Assembly (NCBI GenBank): GCA_018816765.1
Contig: JAHIUX010000031.1
Location: forward strand, 1-64,000
Origin: Bacteroidota bacterium
GTDB taxonomy: Bacteria > Bacteroidota > Bacteroidia > Bacteroidales > F082
Direction of reading: 5' to 3'
Length of the DNA stretch: 64,000 bases
Under the pieces are notes generated by a model, which was given only the letters and a program-made list of their open reading frames with translations, did no database searches and had not been told where the DNA came from. This document shows, piece after piece, positions 26,182 through 36,267 of the stretch. Both the position numbers and the translations under genes were made by a program. Numbering within the stretch: the stretch's first letter is position 1; every line of letters begins with the position of its first letter.

Positions 26182-28728
26182 TTAGACTGAGTTTCGGCTT
26201 GCATTGATGTTTCCATACAATGACCTGATGACAATTTTCTCGTAGGTGTCTTTTCTGGCATCTTCATCCCCTATTTTCTGCAATGCATATTGCTGAATCA
26301 CAAGCAGTGGCAGCACTATTTTCTCACGAATCTTAATTGATTCCCGCGAAACAGGTTCTTCCTCCATCAGGGCTTTGTAGCCTGAGATCAGCAGCAACAT
26401 TTCCTGCGAAAGCATAAACTCATCATATAGGATCTTCCAGAAGCCACCAAACTGAGCATCGTCGCGCATATAGGCCGTCAGGGCAAAATTCGATTTTGAA
26501 AGCGACATCATGCTATTAAGTATCAATGTCTTAAAATAAGGAACCTGGTTGAACAGTTTTTTCAGCCCGGCCAGTTTTCCCTGATTCACCAGGGTATTGA
26601 GGGCTGTGCCGGTTCCAAAATATCCTGGTACGTTTTGTTTCAGCTGGCTCCATGAACCCACAAAAGAAATGGCCCGCAAGTCACTTAATTCAAGCTTTTG
26701 CTTGTTGCTTCGCTTGCCGGGTCGGCTGCCAATATTGGTTTTTCCATAGTACCGCAGCGTACTTTTTTGCTCGAGGTAGGGAATAAATTTAGGGTGGGCT
26801 TTGAGCGCCTTGTATTTTTCGTAGCTCAGCTGCGCAAGTTCATCGAGGAGTGCACGGTCTTCAGCAGAAATCAGGTTTTCTTTTTCATGAATCTCGCGCG
26901 AAAGGCCAGCTGTGAGCAATTGCTCGCAGTTGTGGCGGAATTGCTCATTTGTGCCATAGCGGCTTGTAATTGTCTGTCCCTGAATGGTCAACTGGATTTC
27001 GTGATTGGCAATGGCATTGGTGTGTGCGGCATAAAAACGGTGAGCCTTGCCTCCTCCGCGTGCCGGAGGGCCACCTCGGCCATCGAAAAAGACAGCCTTA
27101 ATGCCGTTCTTATCGCATATGGCTGACAGACGCTCCTTTGTATTAAAGATTGACCAGTTTGCCATCAGGTAGCCACCGTCCTTGGTGCCATCGGAAAAGC
27201 CAAGCATGATGGTTTGTTTGTTGCCTCGCCTTATGAGGTGTTTCCTATATTCCTCAACGGCAAATAACGCTGTCATACAAGCTGAAGACCCGCTCATGCC
27301 TTCCATGGTTTCAAATAAAGGAATGATATCGAAGCTGATGTCCTCTTCGCGATAACCACACCACCTGAACAGGGCGAACACAAACAACACCGAAAAAGCG
27401 TCTTCAGCATTACTGATGATATACCTGTTGCAACCTTCTTCACCATTTTTTTGCTGTATCTCCTTCAGCTGCCTGACATTGCGTATGGTGTCTTTCACCA
27501 GGTCATCCGTCAACAGCTCATCATCGATGGCCGGACTGGTCGAGAGCAGCAGCTTCATCAGTTCAGGCTTTTCAAGCTCATTAAGCGATTGCGTGATATG
27601 GCCCGACTGCATCAAAACGGCTTCCACCGTGCGATAGTGGATGCTGTGATCCTGCCTGATGTCAAGGCTCGCAAAATGGGTTTTGAAAATATTCACCTTG
27701 TCAATCAACAGGTCAAGGTCCTTTAGGTACAGCCCGTGATAATGATCGACAACTGCTTCTCTAACCGCTAGCAAGGCTTGCAGAATTTCACCTGCTGTCA
27801 TCAGCACTTCCGGATCGAACATGGTGTTGTACAAGGCGTTGCCTAAGGCATTGAGCGTGTTTTCTGTTTCCTTGAAAGAAAGTTTCAGCTTCAGGATTTT
27901 TACATCATCATAATAGCATTTCATGAGTGTCATTCGCAGTTCGTCGGCCACCAAACGGGTGGTTTCAGCTGTCACAAACGGGTTGCCGTCACGGTCGCCA
28001 CCGGGCCAGAATCCCAGCTTGATGATGTCGGTATTGTTGAAGTGAATCCGCCTTACACTTTTCTTAATGGTTGTATACAACTCACCAATGGCCTGGTAAT
28101 ACACATAACGCAAAAAATAGATGATGTTTTTTGCTTCATCGAGCGGGGTTGGTTTTTTTGAGTTGATCAGTGAGGTTAATCCAAGCTGCTGCAGCGTCAT
28201 ATCGATCTGATCGATGTTGTTGCCACCGATATGCGCCCTCAGGGTCTGCATGATGTGCAGCACCGATTGGGGGTAGAATTGTGTTGGATGGGCCGTAAAC
28301 ACAATCCTTGCACTGAAAGTTGACAGTTTCTCCCCGATTCTTTCGTGCTCGCTGCGCCTGTCAAGCAATTGAAACAGTTCCTTTACTGACAGGCTATTGC
28401 TTTGTCGGTGTAAATCTGCGAAGGCGGCATCTTCAACACTGTCAAACAAAACAACCTGACGTTCAACATATTGAATTACCCTGAACATAAAATCAATCTT
28501 TTCCTGCTCGTTGTTAATATGGGCATACGTTTGAAAAAATGTTTCCAGGATATCGCGCGGGTTCTGGCCGGCATCAAGACCCTGTTTGCTCAGGTGAGCC
28601 AAGATCGGGATCAGCAGCCCAATATTGCTTTCCTTGCTGTAAGGAAGTTTCAGAAAAAGGCTGTTGTAGATGTCAAACTTGTTGTTGACCAGTTTATTGA
28701 AAACACCGATACGTGTTGATTGCGTCAT
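26182..28728 (-). CDS. ppc: Phosphoenolpyruvate carboxylase
   Basis: Converts phosphoenolpyruvate and bicarbonate to oxaloacetate, refilling the TCA cycle. All family signatures are present: FTAHPTQ with catalytic H147, GGDRDGNP (243-250), the mobile-loop region GFSDGTKDGGYLMANW, and FDGRGGPPARGGG. The C-terminus ends in NINASRNSV, close to the usual NTG-type end. At 848 aa it is slightly shorter than the E. coli enzyme, as in many Bacteroidota. Single gene; the upstream gap to 28860 contains the terminator of the next gene. Confidence 0.96.
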   Translation of the reverse strand: MTQSTRIGVFNKLVNNKFDIYNSLFLKLPYSKESNIGLLIPILAHLSKQGLDAGQNPRDILETFFQTYAHINNEQEKIDFMFRVIQYVERQVVLFDSVEDAAFADLHRQSNSLSVKELFQLLDRRSEHERIGEKLSTFSARIVFTAHPTQFYPQSVLHIMQTLRAHIGGNNIDQIDMTLQQLGLTSLINSKKPTPLDEAKNIIYFLRYVYYQAIGELYTTIKKSVRRIHFNNTDIIKLGFWPGGDRDGNPFVTAETTRLVADELRMTLMKCYYDDVKILKLKLSFKETENTLNALGNALYNTMFDPEVLMTAGEILQALLAVREAVVDHYHGLYLKDLDLLIDKVNIFKTHFASLDIRQDHSIHYRTVEAVLMQSGHITQSLNELEKPELMKLLLSTSPAIDDELLTDDLVKDTIRNVRQLKEIQQKNGEEGCNRYIISNAEDAFSVLFVFALFRWCGYREEDISFDIIPLFETMEGMSGSSACMTALFAVEEYRKHLIRRGNKQTIMLGFSDGTKDGGYLMANWSIFNTKERLSAICDKNGIKAVFFDGRGGPPARGGGKAHRFYAAHTNAIANHEIQLTIQGQTITSRYGTNEQFRHNCEQLLTAGLSREIHEKENLISAEDRALLDELAQLSYEKYKALKAHPKFIPYLEQKSTLRYYGKTNIGSRPGKRSNKQKLELSDLRAISFVGSWSQLKQNVPGYFGTGTALNTLVNQGKLAGLKKLFNQVPYFKTLILNSMMSLSKSNFALTAYMRDDAQFGGFWKILYDEFMLSQEMLLLISGYKALMEEEPVSRESIKIREKIVLPLLVIQQYALQKIGDEDARKDTYEKIVIRSLYGNINASRNSV

Positions 28729-28859
28729 GGGTAATGGGTGTTAGCAGACCATATTCACATCAATGGAGAAATGATTGGTTAATACATAAACATCAAAACG
28801 AACTCAATTGTTGACAGCGCCTGCATTTTCAGCGCAACTTACCAGACAGCATAAAAAAA

Positions 28860-28884
28860 GGCGCTTTCTGTTGCAGAAAGCGCC
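28860..28884 (-). terminator. Rho-independent terminator
   Basis: Perfect 11-base stem (GGCGCTTTCTG / CAGAAAGCGCC) with a 3-base loop, followed on the minus strand by seven T. It lies eight bases past the stop of the T9SS protein gene. Confidence 0.92.
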
Positions 28885-28892
28885 TGTAGGGC

Positions 28893-30980
28893 TTATTTCT
28901 TCATGAACCTTTGAACGACCCTTTCGCCCTGGGCTTCGCAGCTCAGCAGATACACTCCTTTGGCCAGGTCATGGGTATTGATCTCAACGTTCTGTTGTCC
29001 GAACAATTGCCTTTCTGAAGCCATCAACACCCTGCCGCTCAGGTCAGAAACCACAAACCGCAGCGTGGTGGGCTTGTTGAGGTTAAAGGCAACATTGAGC
29101 TGATCGCTTGCCGGATTTGGGAAAATTGCCGGTCCTGAAGCAAATAGGCCTGTTTCGGGCATACCCAGGAATACAATTTCACCATCCATGATGAGCATAT
29201 CCACACCGCTTACACTGGGGTTAGCTTCACTGAGAACAATGGTTTGAGGAATGGTGGCTTTACCCGGTATCTCAGCAAAGAGTTCATAGGTTCCGTATGG
29301 AAGTCCATTGAATGCGTAGGTTCCGTTGGCAGCTGATGTCGTCATGGTCACCGTTCCCTGATCGGCAGCGCGCAAGATGATGGGCACATCAGCAGACCTG
29401 TCTCCGCTGTTGATGCTACCGCTGATGCTTCCGGGTCCCAGCGGGGCATTGCTCACCGGCACCAGGTGAATGTGTTTGTTGTCGGTTCCCTGTGTGAGGT
29501 TGATCACTGTGGCTTCCTCCCAATGGAGCACATCGCCGTAGTATGTTGGCAGATAATCGCCATAGTATTGTGAGTTCGGACTGGGTTCAGCCTTAACGAT
29601 ATACTGTGCAGCAGACATTCCCGAAAACTCGTACCATCCTTCCTGGCCAACCATTTCCGCAAAAATATCCACCACATTGCCTTCGTGCATTTTGTAGTTG
29701 TAGGCAAATCCGGTTTCGATGGGGTTTTCGCCTGCATACACCCTTCCGGCAAGCAGATAAAATCCGCTTAACGCCACATTCAGTTCCGAAAATCCAGCTA
29801 CCGCCGTTGTATCTTCAATAACGCGGGTTTGATAACCGGGCCTGGAAAATGTAACATTGTAGCTTCCCAGCTCGAGTGGCAACTCATAAAATCCACTTGC
29901 ATTGGTAAACACCTGATGATCGCCCACCTGTACCCTTGCTTCGGCTATCGGGTTTCCTGTGCCGGCATCGGTTACATGGCCCATGAATCCACCGAGGTTC
30001 GGGTTCACCACATGCATCACATTGTGCAAATAGAGCGAAGGCAGTTCACCAAGGTTTGTTACACACTGCAATTCCTGCTCATAAGCTCCTGTGGTATAGC
30101 CTGTGGCATCATAAGTCACCCATATGGTTTCCTGCTGGCCAGGCTGAAGCACACCACTGGCAGGACTGACAGCGGTAATGAAATTTCTGTTCAAATCATA
30201 GCGAAGTGCCATCTGTGAATGCAGGTATTCGGCATTGTAGTTCACCTGAAGTCCCATTTCGGCATCGGATGACTGGATCCCCACTGTGCCATTGGTTGTT
30301 TCAAATGTTTCACTGATTTGCTTGTAGCGTACAACGATGGTCCCGTTCGACATCATAACGACCTGTGCACTGATGGTAGATTCCGAACCCGGGAAATGGG
30401 GGATTCGCCAAAACTCGACGATGGTGCGGTCTTCATAATTTTTGTAATACACCCTAGAAATGGCTGGGTCCATGGTCAGGTCGTCCCAAAACCAGGCTAT
30501 GAAGTCATTGTTGTCGTTGTTGGTGGGAATGGGTCCGTTAAAAAATGGCATCACCGCTTCATTAAAGCTGATGCATCCATTCGAGTTGATCCAGAAATGA
30601 TTCTTTGACTGACCATAGAAGGGAAAATTGAAGGCCATTTCGAAAGGGCCAACCACATTGTCGTCGCTTAAGCCCTCCACAGGTACGCCTGTTTCGGCAA
30701 TCTCGTTCCATTCGTAGTTCGGACCACCTTCTTCATCGCTGTCAATCCAGGTATATCCGTAGTCATCGGGCCCACCCTGACCTTTGGTCACATAGCCCGG
30801 AAAGGAAAATTCAACAGGTTGCTCTGTTGCATTGCGCAGCACACTGTGAACCGTTGCTGTTTGTCCGATATTTACCGTGGCCGAGACAGCCTGCGGATCG
30901 AAGTAAAATGGCACCTGAGCATTCAGACTGGCTGAAGCAAGCAGGACGACCAGCAACAATGGAAGATAAAGATTTTTCAT
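28893..30980 (-). CDS. Secreted protein with carboxypeptidase-regulatory domains and T9SS sorting domain
   Basis: About 695 aa from the ATG at 30980, chosen because the signal peptide MKNLYLPLLLVVLLASASLNAQ begins there; an upstream in-frame ATG at 31025 would add 15 residues in front of it. Contains an N-terminal region with a 'FNFPFYGQSKNHFWINSNGCI'-type fold, at least two carboxypeptidase-regulatory/SdrD B-like repeats (GHVTDAGTGNPIAEARVQV; GSINSGDRSADVPIILRA), and a C-terminal T9SS type A tail (IFPNPASDQLNVAF ... LAKGVYLLSC ... RFMKK). Predicted surface or extracellular; ligand unknown. Confidence 0.86.
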   Translation of the reverse strand: MKNLYLPLLLVVLLASASLNAQVPFYFDPQAVSATVNIGQTATVHSVLRNATEQPVEFSFPGYVTKGQGGPDDYGYTWIDSDEEGGPNYEWNEIAETGVPVEGLSDDNVVGPFEMAFNFPFYGQSKNHFWINSNGCISFNEAVMPFFNGPIPTNNDNNDFIAWFWDDLTMDPAISRVYYKNYEDRTIVEFWRIPHFPGSESTISAQVVMMSNGTIVVRYKQISETFETTNGTVGIQSSDAEMGLQVNYNAEYLHSQMALRYDLNRNFITAVSPASGVLQPGQQETIWVTYDATGYTTGAYEQELQCVTNLGELPSLYLHNVMHVVNPNLGGFMGHVTDAGTGNPIAEARVQVGDHQVFTNASGFYELPLELGSYNVTFSRPGYQTRVIEDTTAVAGFSELNVALSGFYLLAGRVYAGENPIETGFAYNYKMHEGNVVDIFAEMVGQEGWYEFSGMSAAQYIVKAEPSPNSQYYGDYLPTYYGDVLHWEEATVINLTQGTDNKHIHLVPVSNAPLGPGSISGSINSGDRSADVPIILRAADQGTVTMTTSAANGTYAFNGLPYGTYELFAEIPGKATIPQTIVLSEANPSVSGVDMLIMDGEIVFLGMPETGLFASGPAIFPNPASDQLNVAFNLNKPTTLRFVVSDLSGRVLMASERQLFGQQNVEINTHDLAKGVYLLSCEAQGERVVQRFMKK

Positions 30981-31127
30981 GGTTTTAAGGCTGATGTTGA
31001 TATGGATAAACATATTATTTCTCACAAATGTAAGTAATTTTATTCCTTGTTGTAAAGCAAGCCTTTATGCAATAAATGTGTAAGCCTTTTTCAGAATCAC
31101 TATGTAGCTGAAAAATGCATATATGCC

Positions 31128-32657
31128 TTAATGCGTGCTGATGATAAAGGTGCTGCCCTTACCCGGGCTTGACTCAACCCTGATAGAAAAATGATGGGCT
31201 TCAACAATTTTAGAGACGATGCCCAGGCCGAGTCCGGTGCCTTTTTCTCCCAGTGTTCCGGTGGTGCTTGTGCGTGTGAAACCTTGAAACAACGCATCGA
31301 CAACGCTTTTCGACATACCAATCCCATTATCTTTCACATAAATTTCTATCCCACCATCAACAATCCTGCTTCCAAGGGTAATTTCACCACCTTCGGGCGT
31401 GAATTTCACGGCATTTCCTACCAGGTTATTCAGCGCCTGACCAAACAGGGTTTCGTCGACCATCACCGGAAAAACCTCCATGCCATCCTGTTCGAAGGCC
31501 CTAACAAAGTGAATGCGCTTATTCAACATCTTCAAATGTTGCATACGTCCCACATAATCAGCCATCTGGTTCAGGTCAAGACGCTTCAGGTTGAGCTTGA
31601 AATTGCCCAGCTCCAGGTTCGACCAGTTGAACAGCTTGTCGTTATAGTCGAGCAGGCGATGCATTTCTTCATGGATCAGCGTCAGAAGTTCGTAATTGTA
31701 TTGCGATAACTTTTCCTTGACTTCAGCGTCGTCCATCAATATTTCCGATAAACCAATCACCGCGCCGATGGGTGAGCGCAAGTCGTGTGAAACAATGCTT
31801 ACAAACTGATCCTTAAACTGCAGCAGGCGTTTGAGTTGTTTTTCGGCCCTGGCAAGTTGATCGAGCGTCAGGCGCTGTTCGCGTGCCTTCTGAATCATCT
31901 CGTTGCCTATTTTTCCTTCTTTATTCACAGGTCTGAATATCAAATAATTGACCTGTTTGTGCCGGATGGCTGTCGCCTGCAGGTACATCCGGCGTCCGGT
32001 GAGTGTTTCTTCCTCCCAGATGCCCGACTCCACCTTGCTTTCGACGGACGTTTCCCAACATTCGGCTGCTTCGTACTGAAACACTTCGATAAATGGGAAT
32101 AATTCGGTAAGGTTAATTCGCTCAGGATCATTGAAAAGGCCTGTCTTTAATTCTTTATACCAAACTGGTATATTTCCAATCAACTGATAATGATCGCCTT
32201 GCTTTACAAAACTCACATAGTCGAGCAGGTGGAGTGCCGAAAACGCACCTTGTCCGACCGAATCATGTTTGGCCCTCTTAATCCTAAGGCGTTCATCGTT
32301 GACTTCCTGCAACAGCTGCTGCAGTTTTTCGGCTGAGCGTGTCTGATCAACAAAAAACATCCATGTGTGCATCAACTCATCTTCCACTATATGAATCTCC
32401 GCATAATGTCCGGTATTTGTCTGCACATGAGGCAAAACCATCGGGTTAATCAGCGGGGGCACCATGCCCATCAGATAAGGAGTCACTTCCTCGATGTGCA
32501 TTGATCGGTCCGGCCTTTTCTCGAGGTATTTTTCAACCGGTCCAAACCAGTTCAACAGCATGCCAGCTTCATCCAGTTGTAACATAACCAGGCCAATATA
32601 TGGCGGAATCTTGCTGATGATATAATCGGTTATGGCATCAGAAAAGCTTGTCTTCAT
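31128..32657 (-). CDS. Sensor histidine kinase (PAS-type N-terminus)
   Basis: 509 aa, no membrane segment seen. Residues 1-110 and 135-245 resemble PAS-type sensory folds with a helix between. The HisKA box is FVSIVSHDLRSPIG with phospho-acceptor H291; the ATPase part has NNLVGNAVKF (N box), KDNGIGM (G1) and GTGLGLGI (G2). No receiver domain and no response regulator nearby. Last gene of a four-gene minus-strand operon, 14 bases after the GTPase gene, which suggests its input or output is linked to that GTPase. Confidence 0.9.
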   Translation of the reverse strand: MKTSFSDAITDYIISKIPPYIGLVMLQLDEAGMLLNWFGPVEKYLEKRPDRSMHIEEVTPYLMGMVPPLINPMVLPHVQTNTGHYAEIHIVEDELMHTWMFFVDQTRSAEKLQQLLQEVNDERLRIKRAKHDSVGQGAFSALHLLDYVSFVKQGDHYQLIGNIPVWYKELKTGLFNDPERINLTELFPFIEVFQYEAAECWETSVESKVESGIWEEETLTGRRMYLQATAIRHKQVNYLIFRPVNKEGKIGNEMIQKAREQRLTLDQLARAEKQLKRLLQFKDQFVSIVSHDLRSPIGAVIGLSEILMDDAEVKEKLSQYNYELLTLIHEEMHRLLDYNDKLFNWSNLELGNFKLNLKRLDLNQMADYVGRMQHLKMLNKRIHFVRAFEQDGMEVFPVMVDETLFGQALNNLVGNAVKFTPEGGEITLGSRIVDGGIEIYVKDNGIGMSKSVVDALFQGFTRTSTTGTLGEKGTGLGLGIVSKIVEAHHFSIRVESSPGKGSTFIISTH

Positions 32658-32671
32658 CAGAAATTCGAGTA

Positions 32672-33169
32672 TTATTGGTTAAGCATCATGCGGGTAAGTT
32701 GTTCAAAGGCATCTTCAACGGCAAAATTGTCGCGGGCGCTGGTTAAAATTACCTGCCAGCCTCTTTTGCGGATCGATTCAATATCGTCGTTGTTGATTTC
32801 CCAATCCTGCCTAAGGTCCGATTTATTGATCAGCACGATAAAGGGCACATCCTTGGTCACTGTTGATGCCATTTCCTGCAGCTGTAGTGCTGTTTGCAAG
32901 GTTTCGTAACGGGTTCCGTCAACCACAATGAAATAGCCCGAGGATCCGATCAGATAGGTGGGCTTCACCTTCATAAAATCATCTTCGCCATGAATATCCC
33001 ACAGCAACAATGTAACGTCTTTGCCATCGATGACGAGGTTCTTCTGGTCGATTTTAACCCCGATGGTTGTTTGGTATTTCTCGCTGTAGATGCTGTTGAC
33101 AAACCGCTGAACCAGGCTAGTTTTACCAACAGCAAAGGCGCCTACCATGGTTATTTTTTTCTTGATCAT
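32672..33169 (-). CDS. Ras/Rab-like small GTPase
   Basis: 165 aa with all G motifs: G1 GAFAVGKTS, a G2 Thr in YQTTIGVK, G3 WDIHGE, G4 NKSD and G5 TSA. Like other prokaryotic small GTPases of the MglA/Rab type it lacks a C-terminal lipidation motif. It lies six bases after a gene for a membrane protein with a roadblock/longin-like region; roadblock proteins such as MglB are the known activating partners of such GTPases, so a functional pair is likely by inference. Confidence 0.92.
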   Translation of the reverse strand: MIKKKITMVGAFAVGKTSLVQRFVNSIYSEKYQTTIGVKIDQKNLVIDGKDVTLLLWDIHGEDDFMKVKPTYLIGSSGYFIVVDGTRYETLQTALQLQEMASTVTKDVPFIVLINKSDLRQDWEINNDDIESIRKRGWQVILTSARDNFAVEDAFEQLTRMMLNQ

Positions 33170-33175
33170 GCTTGT

Positions 33176-34894
33176 TTATTCTTCAAAAACATTAAAACTG
33201 ACCGATCGCACAGGCTGAGGCACAGGAAGGTCTTCATTAAATACGACTTCAGCCTTAAGCAGGCTCTCCGAAACACCGGCCTGACCAAGCAGTTTGATAA
33301 ATGCCCTGGCTCGCTCGAGGGCCACTTTTTCATTGGCTTGTTTATTCACCGCCTTCGATGAATACGACCTGACATGGATGAGCATATTCCGGTGGTTGAC
33401 AATGTTGAAGTTACCGATCTGAACTGCAGCCATGGTGAGTGAATCGAACTTCTTTTTCTGCACTGCATCCATTTCCACATCGTTGATATCGAATGAAAAC
33501 CTGTGTTTTTCGATGGCCTGGATGATCATGTTCAGATCAGGCAAATTGTTCATTATGGTAAGCGCAGCTACATCGAGCTTGTTCACTCCAACCACCCGCA
33601 CATAATCAAGCTTCAGCCGGTTAATCCAGACGGCGTCCGCCTCGCCGGAAACAATCAGCACACCCTCCTTGAATGATATTAAAACCCCTTGCGGAGGTTC
33701 GAGCAGGCGAATGGCTCGCTTAACAACCATTTCCTGTTCGAGCGAGATGAACGGGGTGAAAATGAGCCGGGCATTGCTGCTATCGAAGCCAAAGCTATGC
33801 AACATTGAATCCGTGTTTAATGCTTCCGCATCACGCAGGCCGTTCAACACAAACACTCCTCCTGACATATTATTTCCTGTGATGTGAATTCCTTGTTTTT
33901 CGTCGACATGTGTCACGAACTTGTTCCAGCGATGTCGGGTTTCAAGGTTTCGGTATATGAAAAATCCGGCAACACCTAAAACCAGCACAAGGAGTGCTAT
34001 TGCAAACACCGGATTGGATTTCTGCTGCTCTTTTTTCTGTTTCTGAAGGCAGCGCTGCAAAAATTTTCCTGACAACGCAAAAGCCGAAACATCACCATTG
34101 AATTTCTCAAAATCATACACATGGTTAAAGTGCACTGCTTCAATGGCTTCTTTCATCACTGTACGCAATTCATGTGGCGGGTTACCTTCGACAATGGCTG
34201 CAATTACCGCATGCGGACCCTGTTCGATCCAGATATTCAGTTCGCCCACATGAATGGTATCGAGTGCATCGTTGGTACCCGACTGGAAAGAATCCTTCAC
34301 GAAGTCGCCAATGGCCGACAGCATCGATGCCACCATATCGCCTGCGCATGCGCCTGTTTCGCTGTCGGTTTCATGGTGCAGCAACAGGCCGGTGTTCCGG
34401 TGAATAAGAAATACTTGTTTCACCTGATAAACATAGGCTTGTGAAAGCAGCATTTCGGCGTAGGACTTCCCGGTAACCCTGGCGCTCAGGCGCATTTTCA
34501 GGTGCCTTGGCGAAAGACCGCTTTCGAGGGTTTGGTTCAGGGAGTCGATCAACTTCTTAAGGTCTTCGGCAACCGCTTTCCTGATTGCCGGCCCCATGAC
34601 AGGAAACAGAATATCGGCCAGCTTTTGCGGGTTTTTCTGGATGCTTGTCTGGATGACTTCCTCGAAAAATGGCAGGAGTTCTTCTTTCGAAATTTCACCG
34701 TTCTCGATGAGTTTCCTGATGGAGAAGGGCAAAAACTCACTGATTTCGATGGCAAACTCATGCGGATCGCTCATCAGGCGATGCAGCCGTTCGAGCTCTT
34801 CCTTGTCAAGTCCGGTTAATATTTTCCGAAGCTCGTTGAGTTTTCCCCCATCGTGCATTTGTTCAAACCCCTGGCTGCGTTGGTCTCCCTCCAT
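33176..34894 (-). CDS. Membrane protein with roadblock/longin-like region and OmpA-like tail
   Basis: 572 aa. Residues 1-150 are helical and charged. Residues about 153-265 (YQVKQVFLIHRNTGLLLHHE ... DTIHVGELNIWIEQGP ... VIAAIVEGNPP) resemble a roadblock/longin-type sensor fold. One membrane segment lies at 295-314. The periplasmic part has BON-like repeats (PPQGVLISFKEGVLIVSGEAD) and ends in an OmpA-like arrangement (ALERARAFIKLLGQAGV). So the protein appears to link a cytosolic GTPase-facing domain to the cell wall. The domain assignments are from pattern memory. Confidence 0.65.
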   Translation of the reverse strand: MEGDQRSQGFEQMHDGGKLNELRKILTGLDKEELERLHRLMSDPHEFAIEISEFLPFSIRKLIENGEISKEELLPFFEEVIQTSIQKNPQKLADILFPVMGPAIRKAVAEDLKKLIDSLNQTLESGLSPRHLKMRLSARVTGKSYAEMLLSQAYVYQVKQVFLIHRNTGLLLHHETDSETGACAGDMVASMLSAIGDFVKDSFQSGTNDALDTIHVGELNIWIEQGPHAVIAAIVEGNPPHELRTVMKEAIEAVHFNHVYDFEKFNGDVSAFALSGKFLQRCLQKQKKEQQKSNPVFAIALLVLVLGVAGFFIYRNLETRHRWNKFVTHVDEKQGIHITGNNMSGGVFVLNGLRDAEALNTDSMLHSFGFDSSNARLIFTPFISLEQEMVVKRAIRLLEPPQGVLISFKEGVLIVSGEADAVWINRLKLDYVRVVGVNKLDVAALTIMNNLPDLNMIIQAIEKHRFSFDINDVEMDAVQKKKFDSLTMAAVQIGNFNIVNHRNMLIHVRSYSSKAVNKQANEKVALERARAFIKLLGQAGVSESLLKAEVVFNEDLPVPQPVRSVSFNVFEE

Positions 34895-34901
34895 AACTCA
34901 G

Positions 34902-35432
34902 TTATTGTGCGTCGGCTTGTGAAGTTGGTTCAGTGTGGTCAGCTTCGTCGGACACCTGCAGGGCCAGTTGCGAAAACAACACGGCCAGCGATGAGCGGTC
35001 TATCTTGGAAACCTGCACTTCGGCAAGGCGCTGAATAAACGTATCTTTAACTTCGTTGATGGCTTTCTGAAGGGCTTCAGTGGTGTCATGATAGTGGTCG
35101 TGCAACAGCTTTCGCAGGGCATCAAACTCATTCCGGGTCTGGTCGCGGTGTTCCTGCAATCGGGCTTTTAAAAACTGCAAATCTTCCGAAAGTTGTTCCA
35201 GCTTACGTTGCTGCTCGCGCAATTCGTTTCCGGTGTTTTCGCTGATATTGCCCAGTCCGGTATGGGTATACTGCGACAATTTTTCATGCTGTTCATGCCA
35301 TTTGCGGTCGGCAGCATGCAATTCATGCCTGAACTGGTCCTCGATACGCACAAATCGCTTCTCCATTTCAGTGATGTTGTTACCGATCAGAATATCCCTG
35401 ATCTTCGAAATGTTTTCTGTTTCTTTCGACAT
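34902..35432 (-). CDS. Coiled-coil protein, first gene of the GTPase operon
   Basis: 176 aa, highly charged, with long heptad-like helix (about residues 15-150: LREQQRKLEQLSEDLQFLKA; FIQRLAEVQVSKIDRSSLA). No signal peptide or membrane segment. No family recognised. Seven bases separate it from the following membrane-protein gene, indicating co-transcription with the GTPase and kinase genes. A scaffold or effector role is possible but unproven. Confidence 0.75.
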   Translation of the reverse strand: MSKETENISKIRDILIGNNITEMEKRFVRIEDQFRHELHAADRKWHEQHEKLSQYTHTGLGNISENTGNELREQQRKLEQLSEDLQFLKARLQEHRDQTRNEFDALRKLLHDHYHDTTEALQKAINEVKDTFIQRLAEVQVSKIDRSSLAVLFSQLALQVSDEADHTEPTSQADAQ

Positions 35433-35541
35433 GGCAGATTGCGGCTAAGGGTTTTGCTTTTTATAAAAAAAGATCATGTAAATATAACAATGATCGCCTC
35501 AGTTTGTTAGCTAAAGAGGTATAAAAGTACATAAAAAATGG

Positions 35542-35549
35542 TATTTTTG
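35542..35549 (+). promoter_or_regulatory. Promoter -7 box of the reductase gene
   Basis: TATTTTTG matches the Bacteroidota -7 consensus TAnnTTTG, 64 bases before the start codon. A convincing -33 TTG at the usual spacing was not found. Confidence 0.55.
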
Positions 35550-35613
35550 CAGCCCGAAAGATTTTTTTGTTATAATTTACTATTATTCAAATATTTATTG
35601 ACTAAAGAACCTC

Positions 35614-36267
35614 ATGTCAACCGATAATATACACCCCCTGATCGGCATCCGGCACCTGACCGAATCGGCCTATGTTTTGCGCATGGAAAGGCGCGGGCTC
35701 AGCTTCAGGGCGGGCCAGCACATCCTGCTTGGGAAAGCAGGAAGCATCCATAACAGGGAATATTCAGTGTACAGCGGCGAAAAGGATGATTTCTTCGAAG
35801 TACTGATCCGTGAGGTAGATGAGGGGTTGGTGAGCAAACAGCTGAAGAAATCGATTCCGGGTGATCAGCTGCAGCTCGAAGGTCCGTTGGGATTTTTCAC
35901 CATTGAACCTGAACTGATTGCCTCCGCGAAATTTCTGTTTGTGGCCACAGGGACGGGCATCGCCCCGTTTCATAGTATGGCCGGCAGTTATCCGCAACTG
36001 AATTACACCTTGCTCCATGGCGTCCGCTGCGCGAGTGAAGCCTATGAACGTTCATTTTATGCCCCTAAACGCCACAGGCTGTGTGCTTCGGCTGAAAAGA
36101 CCGGTGATTTTCATGGCCGCGTGACAGATTATTTACGCAGGCATCCGGCAACGGCCGATATGCACATTTACCTGTGTGGAAACTTCGACATGATCAAGGA
36201 AGTGTTCGACATTCTTGAACAACAGGGTGTTCCATCAGAACAGGTGCATGCAGAAGTGTATTTTTAA
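35614..36267 (+). CDS. Ferredoxin--NADP reductase-like flavoprotein
   Basis: 217 aa. FAD-binding part with the R-x-Y-S-x motif (NREYSVYSG) and GPLGFF; NAD(P)-binding part with VATGTGIAPF, the last-domain CGN motif (YLCGNFDMIKEV) and a short C-terminus ending in an aromatic residue (EVYF). Transfers electrons between NAD(P)H and a ferredoxin- or flavodoxin-type partner by family; partner not shown. It diverges from the GTPase operon. The next gene, miaB, follows after 92 bases. Confidence 0.87.
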   Translation: MSTDNIHPLIGIRHLTESAYVLRMERRGLSFRAGQHILLGKAGSIHNREYSVYSGEKDDFFEVLIREVDEGLVSKQLKKSIPGDQLQLEGPLGFFTIEPELIASAKFLFVATGTGIAPFHSMAGSYPQLNYTLLHGVRCASEAYERSFYAPKRHRLCASAEKTGDFHGRVTDYLRRHPATADMHIYLCGNFDMIKEVFDILEQQGVPSEQVHAEVYF

